A DNA stretch of 64,000 nucleotides, taken from positions 6,332,701 through 6,396,700 of the forward strand of contig OY855913.1 in assembly GCA_963693305.1 (NCBI GenBank), written 5' to 3'. Shown in pieces: positions 11,233-22,045 of the stretch. This DNA comes from Meandrina meandrites (Eukaryota; Cnidaria; Anthozoa; Scleractinia; Meandrinidae). The notes under the pieces were generated by a model, which was given only the letters and a program-made list of their open reading frames with translations, did not search any database and was not told where the DNA came from. How positions within the stretch are numbered: position 1 is the stretch's first letter; each line of letters opens with the position of its first letter. Position numbers and translations under genes: made by a program.

Positions 11233-11563
11233 AAATATAGGTTCTTATATTTCATGTGAATTTCATCTGAATATACTAGAGTAGTAGAGTACAGTACTTG
11301 CAAATACTTGGGGAATTATTTGAATGGCAAACACAATAGACATACAACATGGTAGTTAAGCTTGAAAGGAAAAAAAAAAGTTATGGCAAGTTAGTTTTAA
11401 ATAGATGATGATCTTAATTCAGCAGTTTCTACCTATACACTTTTACAGCAACCCCACTGATAAGAACCTAACTTAAAATTTTAGCCTAAATAGGTTGTTA
11501 TGTGGAGGGGGCTTAAAATGGAAATTTTAGCCTAACAGGTTCTATTACTGGCCAAGCTCACAA

Positions 11564-11694
11564 CGAGTCTCTCGTAGCTCAGTTGGTTAGAGCGTCCACC
11601 GCGGTAGTCTGGGAGGCCATGGGTTCGATTCCCGTCGGGGACTCAGAATTTTTCTTTGTCCCATGCTCGTGTCATTGTTGAAAAAGATCATCTT
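11564..11694 (+). repeat. tRNA-derived SINE copy 2
   Basis: Same layout as the copy at 10916, with tRNA-like head 11568-11644 and an intact B box. It differs mainly in the anticodon-arm region. Head and tail are shared with copy 1, both in + orientation, about 650 bp apart. Confidence 0.7.
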
Positions 11695-12504
11695 TAAATA
11701 AGAATTGGTTTGTAATATGGGCGAAGCGATCTCGATTTGACAAAACTAGGCGCGTACGGTCGTCTCGGGTAATTTTTCAGCAAGCGCGCAAGGTGGTATC
11801 GGGTAAAAAAAAAATGGCCGTCGCATGTGATCGCAGGAAATATTTCTTCCTTGAAGTTAATAAATGGCTGAAGTGTGCCAAAAAATAAAAATGATACCGA
11901 AAATGACATGAAGAGTATTACAGGCATATCATCCAGCGGAGTAGAGTTTTAATTCTGCGGCTGAACGTCGTTGAAAACAGTGGAAATTGCTTGAATTCTA
12001 CGATGAAGATAAACATCCTTAGCATAGAAGCGTGAACATTGTCATGCAATTCAAGGTAATTTATTTCACACAGTGGCAATATTGCTTCCAACTTGTCAGC
12101 AAAGAGTGGGTTGAATAAGGATCAAAATTGGTTTATCGATTATTTGAATGTGCCATATTTTGTTATTCGTAGACGAAAAGAGAACGGTTCAAAAGTTAGC
12201 GTGCACTTCCCACCACGTTTTTTTTTTTTATTTTTTCTAGCAACCTGGTGGCCAGGATATTCTTTTCCCTTCTAAATGCTCTGCAGGATATTTTTTTCCC
12301 TCCTCATTTTTCTGCAGGTTTTTTTTTCCTCAAAAAAGTGTCATATATGTGTTTACATTTACAGAATGTATTTACATTTATACTATGGTTATTACAGTAA
12401 TAGTTCTAATATGGAGCTGCAAAGCCTTAAAATGTTGTAAGCTATACAAAATTATTCTTGTATAGCTACATGTTTTAGAAAAGTCATTCTTTAGACTCAC
12501 TTAA

Positions 12505-15015
12505 TAGCGGAGCTCTCCAGCGGCCCGAAGGGCCGCAGAGCGGAGCCCCATAACTATCGTGCGAGGATAGAAATTGAGAAAACCATGCGTTTGAGTGTTC
12601 ATGGTCATCGTGGCTAGCGGCATGGCTAGCGGGCGCGTGCACCGAGCGACGACGACGACGACGACGACGACGTCGCCCAAAATGGCGGCCATACTCCAGA
12701 AAAAGCTTGACCTGGGCATCTTACGTGTTTGATATTGACCATCCACTTTTCGTTAAAAGTTACCTATCGTAGAAGTTTGTAGGACACTGCACATTTTTTT
12801 AGATCATGTTGAAAATCGACTAGGGATATTTCATTTCGCCTACACGAATCGATTGCGTGAAGAGGCGACAAAATCTTTGGCCGTTGCTCAGCCGCGGGAA
12901 TGAAAACTTGTGAAGACAGTGAGCAGCAGAAAATATGTCTTCGTTATTATTTTTCACCCCATCACTTCAGAGATTTTTTCTCACATCAAAAACATGATCT
13001 GGACATTTCACATCAACTTAAACGAAGCCATTGCATGAAAAGGCGCCAAAATCTTTGGCACGCTGTTCACGGTTAAAGCTGAATGAAACACGCGAAGAAA
13101 GCTGCTGAAGAACATAGATCTTCGTGGATATTTCTCGCTCTATTTACCCATCTACATCATGGAAACTTATTCCAAATCATTTAGGACAACCTTGTAACGG
13201 GAAGAACTGAAGTAATTGCGGGCTTGAACATGATATATCGGGCTACAAGTCAAAATAACGATGGCCAGGGTTCGAACTGCGGCTGACCAAGGCTGAAAAT
13301 CACTGAATTGAGCTCAAATAAAAGTGAACTCAAAGCCGATCAAGTTCACTGAAGTGAAGGATAAAAGACTGTTAAAGGCTACACCGATGGAAAGGGAGAA
13401 ATTGATCTTCGTTAATAATTCATATAATGTATACTGTATGTCGGTGGTGTTGGACAACAATCTGGAACAATACAGCGAAATTGCCGTGTTCGTCTCCGAC
13501 ATTATTGGGCTGGTTTGAAAGCTTTGCCCTGCAGAATATACAAGCCTTCCTCAATAATGAGGTAACAAACGTAAATGTATGCACTAAGGATAAGCCTGAT
13601 TTTACATTGAGAGAATTTACTTCATTTATGAACACATTTAAAGTTGTGCCGCTTTTCAGATCTTCCGGTAAATATTTATCAAACCTGTTCGTGTTTGTAC
13701 ATTTTATACAGACATTGTTTATTAAATATTTCAATTAGACCAGTCAAAATTACCAGAAATGAATAAAATTCATTCAGTTCTCTACATAAAATTCTCTAAG
13801 GTACTTAGCAACGCGTACGATAAATTTTCAGAGTTTGTTTTGCCGCCTCGATTTTCTCAGTTTGCCGTGGCGTGAGTTCATTTTAGCAGCGAGTTCATTT
13901 TGTTTTTTTGAGTTGATTTTCTTGCGCTGACAGTTTTGTAGTAAATCAAAACAAGGTCAAGATTCTTTTTACATTGAAAAACTCATAGGGGTCCTGGAGG
14001 TGTATTAATTAGTGTACAGGAAATGTTATAAAAAGTTTAACTAAGATTTGTTTTGCGCCGACGTGCGTACGTGAGGAACCCAATAAAATGCTCTCGTCAA
14101 ATTCAATTTTAGAACGAAGATCAATTTCTCCCTTTCCATCGGTGTAGCCTTTAACAGTCTTTTATCCTTCACTTCAGTGAACTTGATCGGCTTTGAGTTC
14201 ACTTTTATGTGAGCTCAATTCAGTGATTTTCAGCCTTGGTCAGCCGCAGTTCGAACCCTGGCCATCGTTATTTTGACTTGTAGCCCGATATATCATGTTC
14301 AAGTCCGCAATTACTTCAGTTCTTCCCGTTACAAGGTTGTCCTAAATGATTTGGAATAAGTTTCCATGATGTAGATGGGTAAATAGAGCGAGAAATATCC
14401 ACGAAGATCTATGTTCTTCAGCAGCTTTCTTCGCGTGTTTCATTCAGCTTTAACCGTGAACAGCGTGCCAAAGATTTTGGCGCCTTTTCATGCAATGGCT
14501 TCGTTTAAGTTGATGTGAAATGTCCAGATCATGTTTTTGATGTGAGAAAAAATCTCTGAAGTGATGGGGTGAAAAATAATAACGAAGACATATTTTCTGC
14601 TGCTCACTGTCTTCACAAGTTTTCATTCCCGCGGCTGAGCAACGGCCAAAGATTTTGTCGCCTCTTCACGCAATCGATTCGTGTAGGCGAAATGAAATAT
14701 CCCTAGTCGATTTTCAACATGATCTAAAAAAATGTGCAGTGTCCTACAAACTTCTACGATAGGTAACTTTTAACGAAAAGTGGATGGTCAATATCAAACA
14801 CGTAAGATGCCCAGGTCAAGCTTTTTCTGGAGTATGGCCGCCATTTTGGGCGACGTCGTCGTCGTCGTCGTCGCTAGGCGCACGCGCCCGCGAGCCATGC
14901 CGCTAGCCACGATGACCATGAACACTCAAACACATGGTTTTCTCAATTTCTATCCTCGCACGATAGTTATGGGGCTCCGCTCTGCGGCCCTTCGGGCCGC
15001 TGGAGAGCTCCGCTA
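12505..15015. mobile_element. Foldback DNA element, 2.5 kb with ~0.9-kb inverted arms
   Basis: The left arm 12505-13413 is the near-perfect inverse complement of the right arm 14113-15015, with a 699-bp unique spacer 13414-14112. The ends read TAGCGGAGCTCTCCAGCGGC and its complement. Three bases TAA flank both sides (12502-12504, 15016-15018), compatible with a 3-bp target duplication of the PIF/Harbinger type. Just inside each end is a small GC hairpin (GCGGCCC GAA GGGCCGC). The arms differ in length mainly at a GAC/GTC trinucleotide run (longer on the left, near 12648). Open frames in the arms and spacer (for example 13427-13738) show no recognisable transposase. Confidence 0.85.
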
Positions 15016-15018
15016 TAA

Positions 15019-15867
15019 AATATATTCTTATAAAAAAGAGTGTACTTTCCATTCAATCGCTCACTTAATGATAGTAATGTGCGAAAATGTCACACCCAAT
15101 CATCTGGCCACTAAAACTGTCACAACTTAAATTCCCGAAAACGCAACCACAATAATCAAAATTTCATGTTGAGAGCGTGGTAGGTATGTTTTTTTTTTCT
15201 CTCAGAAACACAGTAAGTCAACATCCGCAACAAATAGTAAGAAACGTTTATAGAAGTTCCATGTAAATAAAGCGACGCGTTCAAACAAAAGAAAGCTGTG
15301 AAAAGATCTCACCTATTAATGATAGACAAACATTTACTCGGCGAGCGTGAGCGGCACTTTTTAGTCTATTAATTTTAATATCGATCTTCTAATTTCATTT
15401 ATTATCTTTACAATGTTCATTTATGTGAGGACAACGACGCGATTGAACGCAGAAACTGGCCGAAAGACTAGAAAAAGATTTTAGATTAACTTACGGGCTG
15501 GTTGTTGCCTGTGTTCAGATGAGATAAACAAACAAAAGCTAAAGGTTATTGAACAATGAAAAAGTTTGACAAAGGATTCTGCTATAAATGATAAAGAAGC
15601 CGAAAATTTGTTAAAAGGAAGTGCAACTATTGGAATAAAGAATTAGTGATGAGAAGAAGATTCTTTTACACAAGAAGCTGTTCAGACCATTTTCGCAAAG
15701 AACACGAGAATGGCCGCCCTAAGGTATACCGCGAAGAAACATGCCTTCTTTCTCGTGACTTCTTTCGAAGAAAAAAGTGTGCAATCGAGGGAGAAAATGG
15801 TTTAAAGCGTTTAACGCGTTTTTCCCTCTCAGCGGTAATATTTTTGGTTGATAATTTTAGTTTGAGT
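15019..15867. other. Intergenic stretch without recognised genes
   Basis: An open frame 15646-15939 runs into the tandem array that follows, and has no recognisable motif or splice support. Confidence 0.3.
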
Positions 15868-16115
15868 CTAAAGAATGAAAACGAATATTCCACGTTTCAC
15901 TCTAAAGAATCAAACCGAATATTTCGCGCCTCGCTCTAAAGTATCAGACCGAATATTCCGCGTTTCGTTCAGAGAATCCCATCGAATATTCCGCACTTCG
16001 CTCTAAAGTATCACACCTAATATTTTGCGTTTCGCTCAAAGAATCAGACCGAATATTCCGCGCTTCGATCTGTAGCATCAGACCGAATCACCGAGCAGTC
16101 CGCGTTTCGCCAAAA
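15868..16115. repeat. Tandem array of a ~33-bp unit, about seven degenerate copies
   Basis: The unit is close to TCTAAAGTATCAGACCGAAT followed by ATTCCGCGTTTCGC. Successive copies vary by a few bases. The core ACCGAATATTCCGC is the most conserved part. Confidence 0.75.
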
Positions 16116-16124
16116 AGTACCATT

Positions 16125-16520
16125 TTTCAGCACACGTTTCACGGACGACAAATATATAGTATGGCTTGTATCATACCTGGGTTTGCTTGCCGACTTTTGT
16201 GCTTTTCATTATATTCATGCACGGTTTTCCTGTTTGATCTTGGTGTTTGTAGTTCTTTTGCGACTCGTGTCGAGTTGTGACGAGTCGCCATAAACGTATC
16301 ATTTGTCTGCACACGTTTATAGAACGCGTAGTACATAGTATGGCTTGTATCATGCCTGGGTGTGCTCACCCGTTTTTGTGCTTTCCATTCATTCCGCGTT
16401 TCGCCAAAAAAGTATCATTTGCCTGCACACGTTTATAGAACGAGTAATACATGGTATGGCTTGTATCATGCCAGGGTGTGCTCACCCGTTTTTGTGCTTC
16501 GCATTCAAGTAGTTTTCCTG
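16125..16520. repeat. Three imperfect copies of a ~100-bp repeat
   Basis: The sequence GTATGGCTTGTATCATRCC recurs near 16158, 16338 and 16453. Each copy is preceded by CACACGTTTATAGAACG or a variant, and followed by TTTTTGTGCTT and a CATTC-like motif. Between them lie CGAGTCG-type motifs resembling the palindromic part of the satellite at 8042-8886. Confidence 0.6.
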
Positions 16521-16894
16521 TTTGGTCTTCGTGTTTCTAGTTCTTTTGCGACTCTTGTTGAGTTGTGGCCAGTGGTGAACATTTTGCTATCCTCCCACGG
16601 GCTTTGTTTACGAATCGACTTTCATTGAGTCGAGTCGACACGTGTTGGAACGAGTCGTGACGACTCGGTCGAGTCGTGACGAGTCGTCAACATTTTATTG
16701 CCTCCGACATCCATCAGTTTTACTTCCGGTAAGCGTTTCAACTTTGGATTTCCACTTCCGGCAAGATTTGCGACTAGACTTCCACAAAGTCGAGTCGTCA
16801 GTACTTATAGACGACTCGAGTCGATGCGGGTGTATTGGACATGGATGCCTGTCTCTGATCAAAAAGTGTCTCTAAGCCAGCGAGTTCCAGTGCC

Positions 16895-18210
16895 TCAAGA
16901 TAGGTGACATGCGGAGAGATAATTCCCATAGCGCGCCTCTGTAACGAGCGCGTCTGACAGGTAGCTTGGGAGTGAATTGTGAAAAACTGGAGAAGTGTAC
17001 TCTACGACCGGACGAATGCATGTTGTGTATAAAGTTATGAGTTCCTTGGTTACGACGCTTGCCCTCTTCAATTGCTTGAGGAAGTAGAGCTTTGAGAAGA
17101 CCTTGCGGAAAATTTCATACACGTGGAAATGTTCAGGCCAAGTAGCTTGACACTGGACACCACCTCGATGGCCTTCCCGTTGATGACAATCGAAGCGAAC
17201 TCAGCCTCGTTCTCAACAACGTCCTCGTTCTTTACATTTGCTTTCGTTCAACTGAAACTTGTTCTCGTCAGACTTGGTCACCAGGTCGTTGACAATGTTC
17301 TGAATCGTACTTGCTTGGTTCTTGGTCACAGGTTCGGCGATAGGGTCCAAACTTGGTCCCTTGTGGGGCCCCTGCTGAGATATCCTCCATTCCTACTTCC
17401 AATCTCTTCCCCAATCTCACGCTAGCTTGACTCTTTGTTTGTGATCTTTAAGAAAGGCGTTACTCCAGCACAAAATACCATGTGGGATATCCAAGGCCAT
17501 TATTTTCCAGCAAGAATTGTGTGATCTATTAATTAAACCGAGGGCCTCTCTGTAGTCGAACAAAACAACTCTGACAATGTAGCCAGTTCCATCAGTGTGT
17601 TTGGTCCAGGAATGAACCATGCTGAGTAATGCATGCGTGGTAGAGGACTTGGAGATGGACCTAAATTGACTATCAACGATCTTCTTAAACATAGCTGGTC
17701 GTATTTGCTCTTCGACTACAAACTCCTCAGCGATCTTGGAAAAAACTGGTGTTAGTGATATAGGGCGTAAATCTTTGCTGACGTCCTTCATCGGCTTTTG
17801 TTTCGGGATAGGCACTATATCAGCTGTTTATTCCAAGATGGGGGTAGGCATGTCTCGCTAAAGGAGCAATTCAGGATGTCTCTTACTTGATCCGCCAGAA
17901 GATCGGCATTCTCTTTCATTAGCTATACTGGGATGTTAAGCTATGAAAGCTTCAGGTAGACTGAATGGGCGGAGGCCTCACAGGGTGGAGCAGGTGAGGG
18001 CTGATCCTTCTGCTGAGGCTCAAAGTCGGTTGGTATGGTAGGGGTCTAAAAGTGCTCACTGCTCAAAAGGCCTCATTGATAGTATTGGCCAAGTCCAACC
18101 CGTTATACACCCCGCCCATATGTTGTAGATATTTCACAAGATCCCCTTTGTCTCTCGACGCAGATGACCTACCACTGAGTTTACCGTGTCCCATTAAAAG
18201 AAACTAGAGC
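16895..18210 (-). pseudogene. Decayed non-LTR retrotransposon reverse transcriptase
   Basis: On the minus strand, about 17.4-17.8 kb reads DLRPISLTPVFSKIAEEF and then VLFDYREALGLI, which fit early reverse-transcriptase motifs of Jockey/CR1-like LINEs. Further along, SSVKLLGLNISTCMKFS (about 17.15 kb) and LYTTCIRPVVEYTSPVFHNS (about 17.0 kb) match the C-terminal part of such proteins. Upstream, MKENADLLADQVRDILNCSF at about 17.9 kb extends the similarity towards 18.2 kb. The frame changes several times. The region where the catalytic YVDD-type box should lie appears deleted, joining QG-type motif sequence directly to VTKNQAST. No 5' end, 3' tail or target duplication is visible. It is inactive. 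Confidence 0.8.
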
Positions 18211-20160
18211 TCTTCTTGGTCATTACGATAATCACACGAAACATAATGTTCATCTTTGTTAGCATATGTTCTTCTGTTTTTGTTAGTGCATGTCGAGTGC
18301 GAAGGACAAAGAAGTTTTGTAGTTAAATTGGGAGGCAGTATTTTAAGCAAGTGTTATACCGTGTCACATTAAAAAAGTTGGTCCAGACAAACAAATCAAA
18401 TTTCATATGATTATTCACTTTTTAATCAATCAAGGTGTGAAGTTCTAGCCGATTTCACTGACGTCCAGGAATTGAAGACAAATATTGTTTAATAAGTACT
18501 TCGTGTTTGACTGAATTATTTGACATTTCCACATTGCTTCATATTTGGCAGGATTACGTGTGTGTTTTGGTGAACTTTTATTAATGAGGACACTTTGTGA
18601 TGCCTATCATAAAGAACGTGCATCTCACTAGCGTTCAATCCTGGACATAGCTGCTGCATCCCTTCTTCTAATCCAGGGGCCTGGGGAGAAGAAAAGAACC
18701 CTAGGATACTCGCGGCTTCGCCGCTTACTCGCGCGCGCGTAATCCAATTAAACCCGCCAGCCACGCAGGCTGATATCACCTTTGAAAGGGATTTGACGTG
18801 CCTCAAAGTTAGTATAGACTCGACAAGAGGCAAAAGTACTTGACAAGAGTCAAAGTCGCATTTTACGGTACCTTTGCAAAAAATTAAAGGACGGCCTTTG
18901 TCGCAGTCAAAGGTATCCCAAAGGTTTAGCAAAGACGGCCTTTGCCACCTACCCCAAGTAAAAGGTTTGGGTCAAAGCCAATTTAATCATATTTTTTAAG
19001 AACTCTGAGGCGTCGCCTGAGCTCCGTGAGGAAAACAGTCCTCCTTTCTTCACAGAGCTTGACGTACAGGTTGGGAGTTAATTCCTTTGATTTCATTTTC
19101 TTCCTGGACTTAAACTGTACACCTTAATACCTTCACTATATTATTAATGTTAAGACTTATGACACAATACGAATAAAACCCCTACCTAAGTATAAGAAAA
19201 CGAACTCAGTAAATACCTTAGAACCAGAAAATTCCTTGAATTTGCATACTAAATAGACTTAAGATACTGATTATAACAATACTTCTACAACAGTTACAAT
19301 AGATACAGCTACATAAGTTTACATTGGGGAAAGTTTTGAAAAGAACATCTACACATACTTAGAGCTACTTAGCAAAAAGACTAATTGGTTCATCTATTCA
19401 TAAGCATAATAGATTTCTCCATTTCAAAGAAACCTTTTATTCTTGCATTATATTCCTCAAGGTAAACGTTCAAAGAACATAACAAAATGTCCCCGGTCAG
19501 GGCGCGAGCCCCTACCATGCACCGCGCCTCCCACTGTACACTAATTAACTAAAATCTATAGTTAGTTAACTTGAGCAATTTTGTAAAGACGTTTTAACGA
19601 TGTAATATGTTTCAACATACAAACTTGCAAATTTCCGATCAAGTTCCCACACGTTATCAATACGATATTAAAATCCAGGAGGTCTTTACAGATATTTAGT
19701 GACCTACGCAGTTGTGAAGTACAGTTTCCATTTGATCTATATAGGTCAGTGATAGGCTCTCGAAACTTCATGCTACAGAAACGCGGTTAAGCGCAGTTGC
19801 GGACCACTTGGCATTTACCTGCCTACCCTAACTAGGAATTAGCTACATTATGAGAATTAGGGATAAATTTTGGGTTGATCTAATCTAGAATGTAGAAATA
19901 TACCGTATTGGGACTCCTGGCAAAATTGTTCACGGGGTAATGTTGTTTTTTCGGAGAAGTTTAACACGATGTAGTACCTTTGTTCCATCTTTGACTGCGG
20001 CATAAACATACTACGAAATTCCACTAGTATCGCACACCGATGTAGATCAAGCTGCCAAGAGCTTTTTAAATATTTAATGAAAAAGGCCAAAGACAACCTC
20101 TAGCTTAGTATTTCATTATTTTGCATTGTACATAAATTTTTACACACATAGATTTTCATA
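18211..20160. other. Intergenic stretch without recognised genes
   Basis: Includes TCGCGGCTTCGCCGCTTACTCGCGCGCGCG near 18710, a GC palindrome that looks like part of a dispersed repeat. A 138-codon minus-strand open frame (18516-18932) overlaps it and has no recognisable domain. Confidence 0.3.
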
Positions 20161-20162
20161 TA

Positions 20163-20887
20163 CGTGGAACCCCGTTAAAACGGACACCAAGGGGACATGC
20201 CAAAGTGTCCGTATTATCGGGGTATCTGTATTAAGCGGGCTCTAAGATAAAAGGTCATGGACGCGTTGTTAGTTAAACTATGGAAACCTTATGGTAATTT
20301 ATAATACTTTCGGACTAAAATTAATTTTTTAGTACTGTTCTTTATACAAGGAATAAAGAAGACATTTTAACAGCAATAAAATGTTGTTTAGTTTCTTCTG
20401 TAACTGTAATTTGTCATTATAACAGGTTTAAACTAGCGAAACCTTACGCTCATCTACTCGAACTCTCTGGGATAAAACTACTTTTCTGTTCTTGAGACTC
20501 GACAAAGGACTCATTTGAAAAGTCCGTGACTTTACTTTGCGGATCCTTTCTTTGGTTCATTAATCCTCTGGGTAGGTGTGTCTGTCTGCATCGTTCATTT
20601 AACCCATCGAAATTTGTCATTATTTGACCAGGGTACAATGTCTCGGATTAGCAAATAATCGTGACAATGACAATAGACAGTAAGCAGATAAACATTGTCC
20701 TTAAAGCGGGGTTAATGATGTACAAGAGTTTGTCACTCGGGACACAGAAAAGTGTCCGTTGTCCGTATGAATGGGTGTTCGTAATAAGCGGGTTAACTTT
20801 TGAGAAAATGTATGAGCTTTTCGCCGGGACAAACGAAACTGCGGGGTGTCCGTATTAAGCGGGTGTCCATAGAGCGGGGTTCCACTG
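20163..20887. mobile_element. TA-flanked pogo/Tc1-mariner-like MITE, 725 bp
   Basis: Ends CGTGGAACCCCG and CGGGGTTCCACTG are inverted repeats with a one-base gap. Each is flanked by TA (20161-20162, 20888-20889). Phrases such as GTGTCCGTATTAAGCGGG occur inside both ends. The interior has no transposase frame. TA duplication and GTGGAACCCCG-type ends are typical of Tc1/mariner/pogo-derived MITEs. Confidence 0.75.
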
Positions 20888-20989
20888 TACATAATTTTAT
20901 ACCTCTTTTGACCTCTTTTTGTTGTTGTTTTAAATTGTAATTTTGTAGATGTAGATTCACCTGGTTCAAATGCTGAAGTAAAGCTATTA

Positions 20990-21009
20990 TCATTATTGTT
21001 ATTATCATT

Positions 21010-21053
<44 letters not shown>

Positions 21054-21055
21054 GA
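20990..21055. repeat. (ATT)n microsatellite
   Basis: About a dozen consecutive TTA units follow an interrupted CATTATTGTT stretch. Confidence 0.9.
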
Positions 21056-21137
21056 GCGTGAGCAATAAAAATACAACTGCTCGTTCTCTTTATCATGTAC
21101 ATAAAAATGGGTGTGTTAGTTCTTTTCAAGTTGCTTC

Positions 21138-21430
21138 AGCAGGGTCGTAACTAGCAAGAGGCAAGACGAGGCACTTGCCTCGTAGATTTTAACTCAAAAT
21201 TAAACATGAAGTACGTTTTGTTGGGAAAATAATCCCCAGTTGAACAAGATTGATTTTTCTGTAGAAATACCTCATGTAAAATGAGGTATTTCAGAGCTTC
21301 TAGATTTAAAAAAAGTATATTTTTTTTTTGTAGGGGAAGCATACCCCCAAACCCCCCTAGCAGCTAGTAGCACCTTCAGCGCTTCCACATTTTGCTTCTG
21401 CTTCGTCTGTGTCAAAAGTCTGGCTACAGG
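21138..21430. mobile_element. Possible hAT-like MITE remnant
   Basis: Starts CAGGGTCGTAACTAGC and ends near GTCTGGCTAC, the type of ends seen in many hAT elements. Only the inner part of the right end is recognisable and no target duplication was found. Confidence 0.3.
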
Positions 21431-22039
21431 CATGGCTTGTACTTATTTCTATACTCAGTTAGCTGAGTAAGCTGCTTTCCCTACTTGTAGTATGTCATAA
21501 ATAAATGAAAACCAGACTAGACCTGGAAATAAGTGGAACTCTTAAGTAAAATATGGATGTATTTTAAGCCGAGGTTTCGTCGCCTTTACCGACTCCTATC
21601 CGCTAACTTTCCACAGCGGCAGATCAAAATCTCCTTCCAATATACAGAATATACAGACGTAACAGGCAGACAGGTAACGATTTTAATTAAAGCAAATCGT
21701 CAACTTACATGGAGATATACGGCCCGCGTTGATGGTCAATGTACCGAATGTTTAAAACTAAAATAAAAATAGTAAATAATATTTGTGAAATCGACCGTTT
21801 CTATTCTCTGCCGCGAATACAAAGTTGGCTCCGTCTGTGCATTTAATCTGCAGATGAAAAACATCGAGACAAAGGCAAATTCACGGAAATTGCCCAGTTA
21901 CAAAATACTGAGAAACCACATTCATTCCTCACATTCGTTCTCCGCAAACCCAAGCTGTCGATCCATAAATATGATCCTATTTTTATTTCATGTATAACTG
22001 AAAGCTAGTTGAAGTTCACCACGTCCAGTCGGAACTAAA
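21431..22039. other. Intergenic stretch without recognised genes
   Basis: Two short open frames, 21533-21766 and 21785-21997, show no motif and no splice support. Confidence 0.3.
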
Positions 22040-22045
22040 CACAAT

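Noticed and set aside
10919..11644. Two apparent tRNA genes
   Set aside because: The B box is good, but the 5' acceptor strand is disrupted and no anticodon stem can be drawn; shared non-tRNA tails mark them as SINE copies.
12501..15130. Two separate genes encoding near-identical proteins (MDGQYQTRKMPRSSFFW type) on opposite strands
   Set aside because: They are the two arms of the foldback element read in opposite directions, not independent genes.
18516..18932. 138-codon minus-strand open frame
   Set aside because: No recognisable domain, overlaps a GC-rich dispersed repeat, and no splice support.
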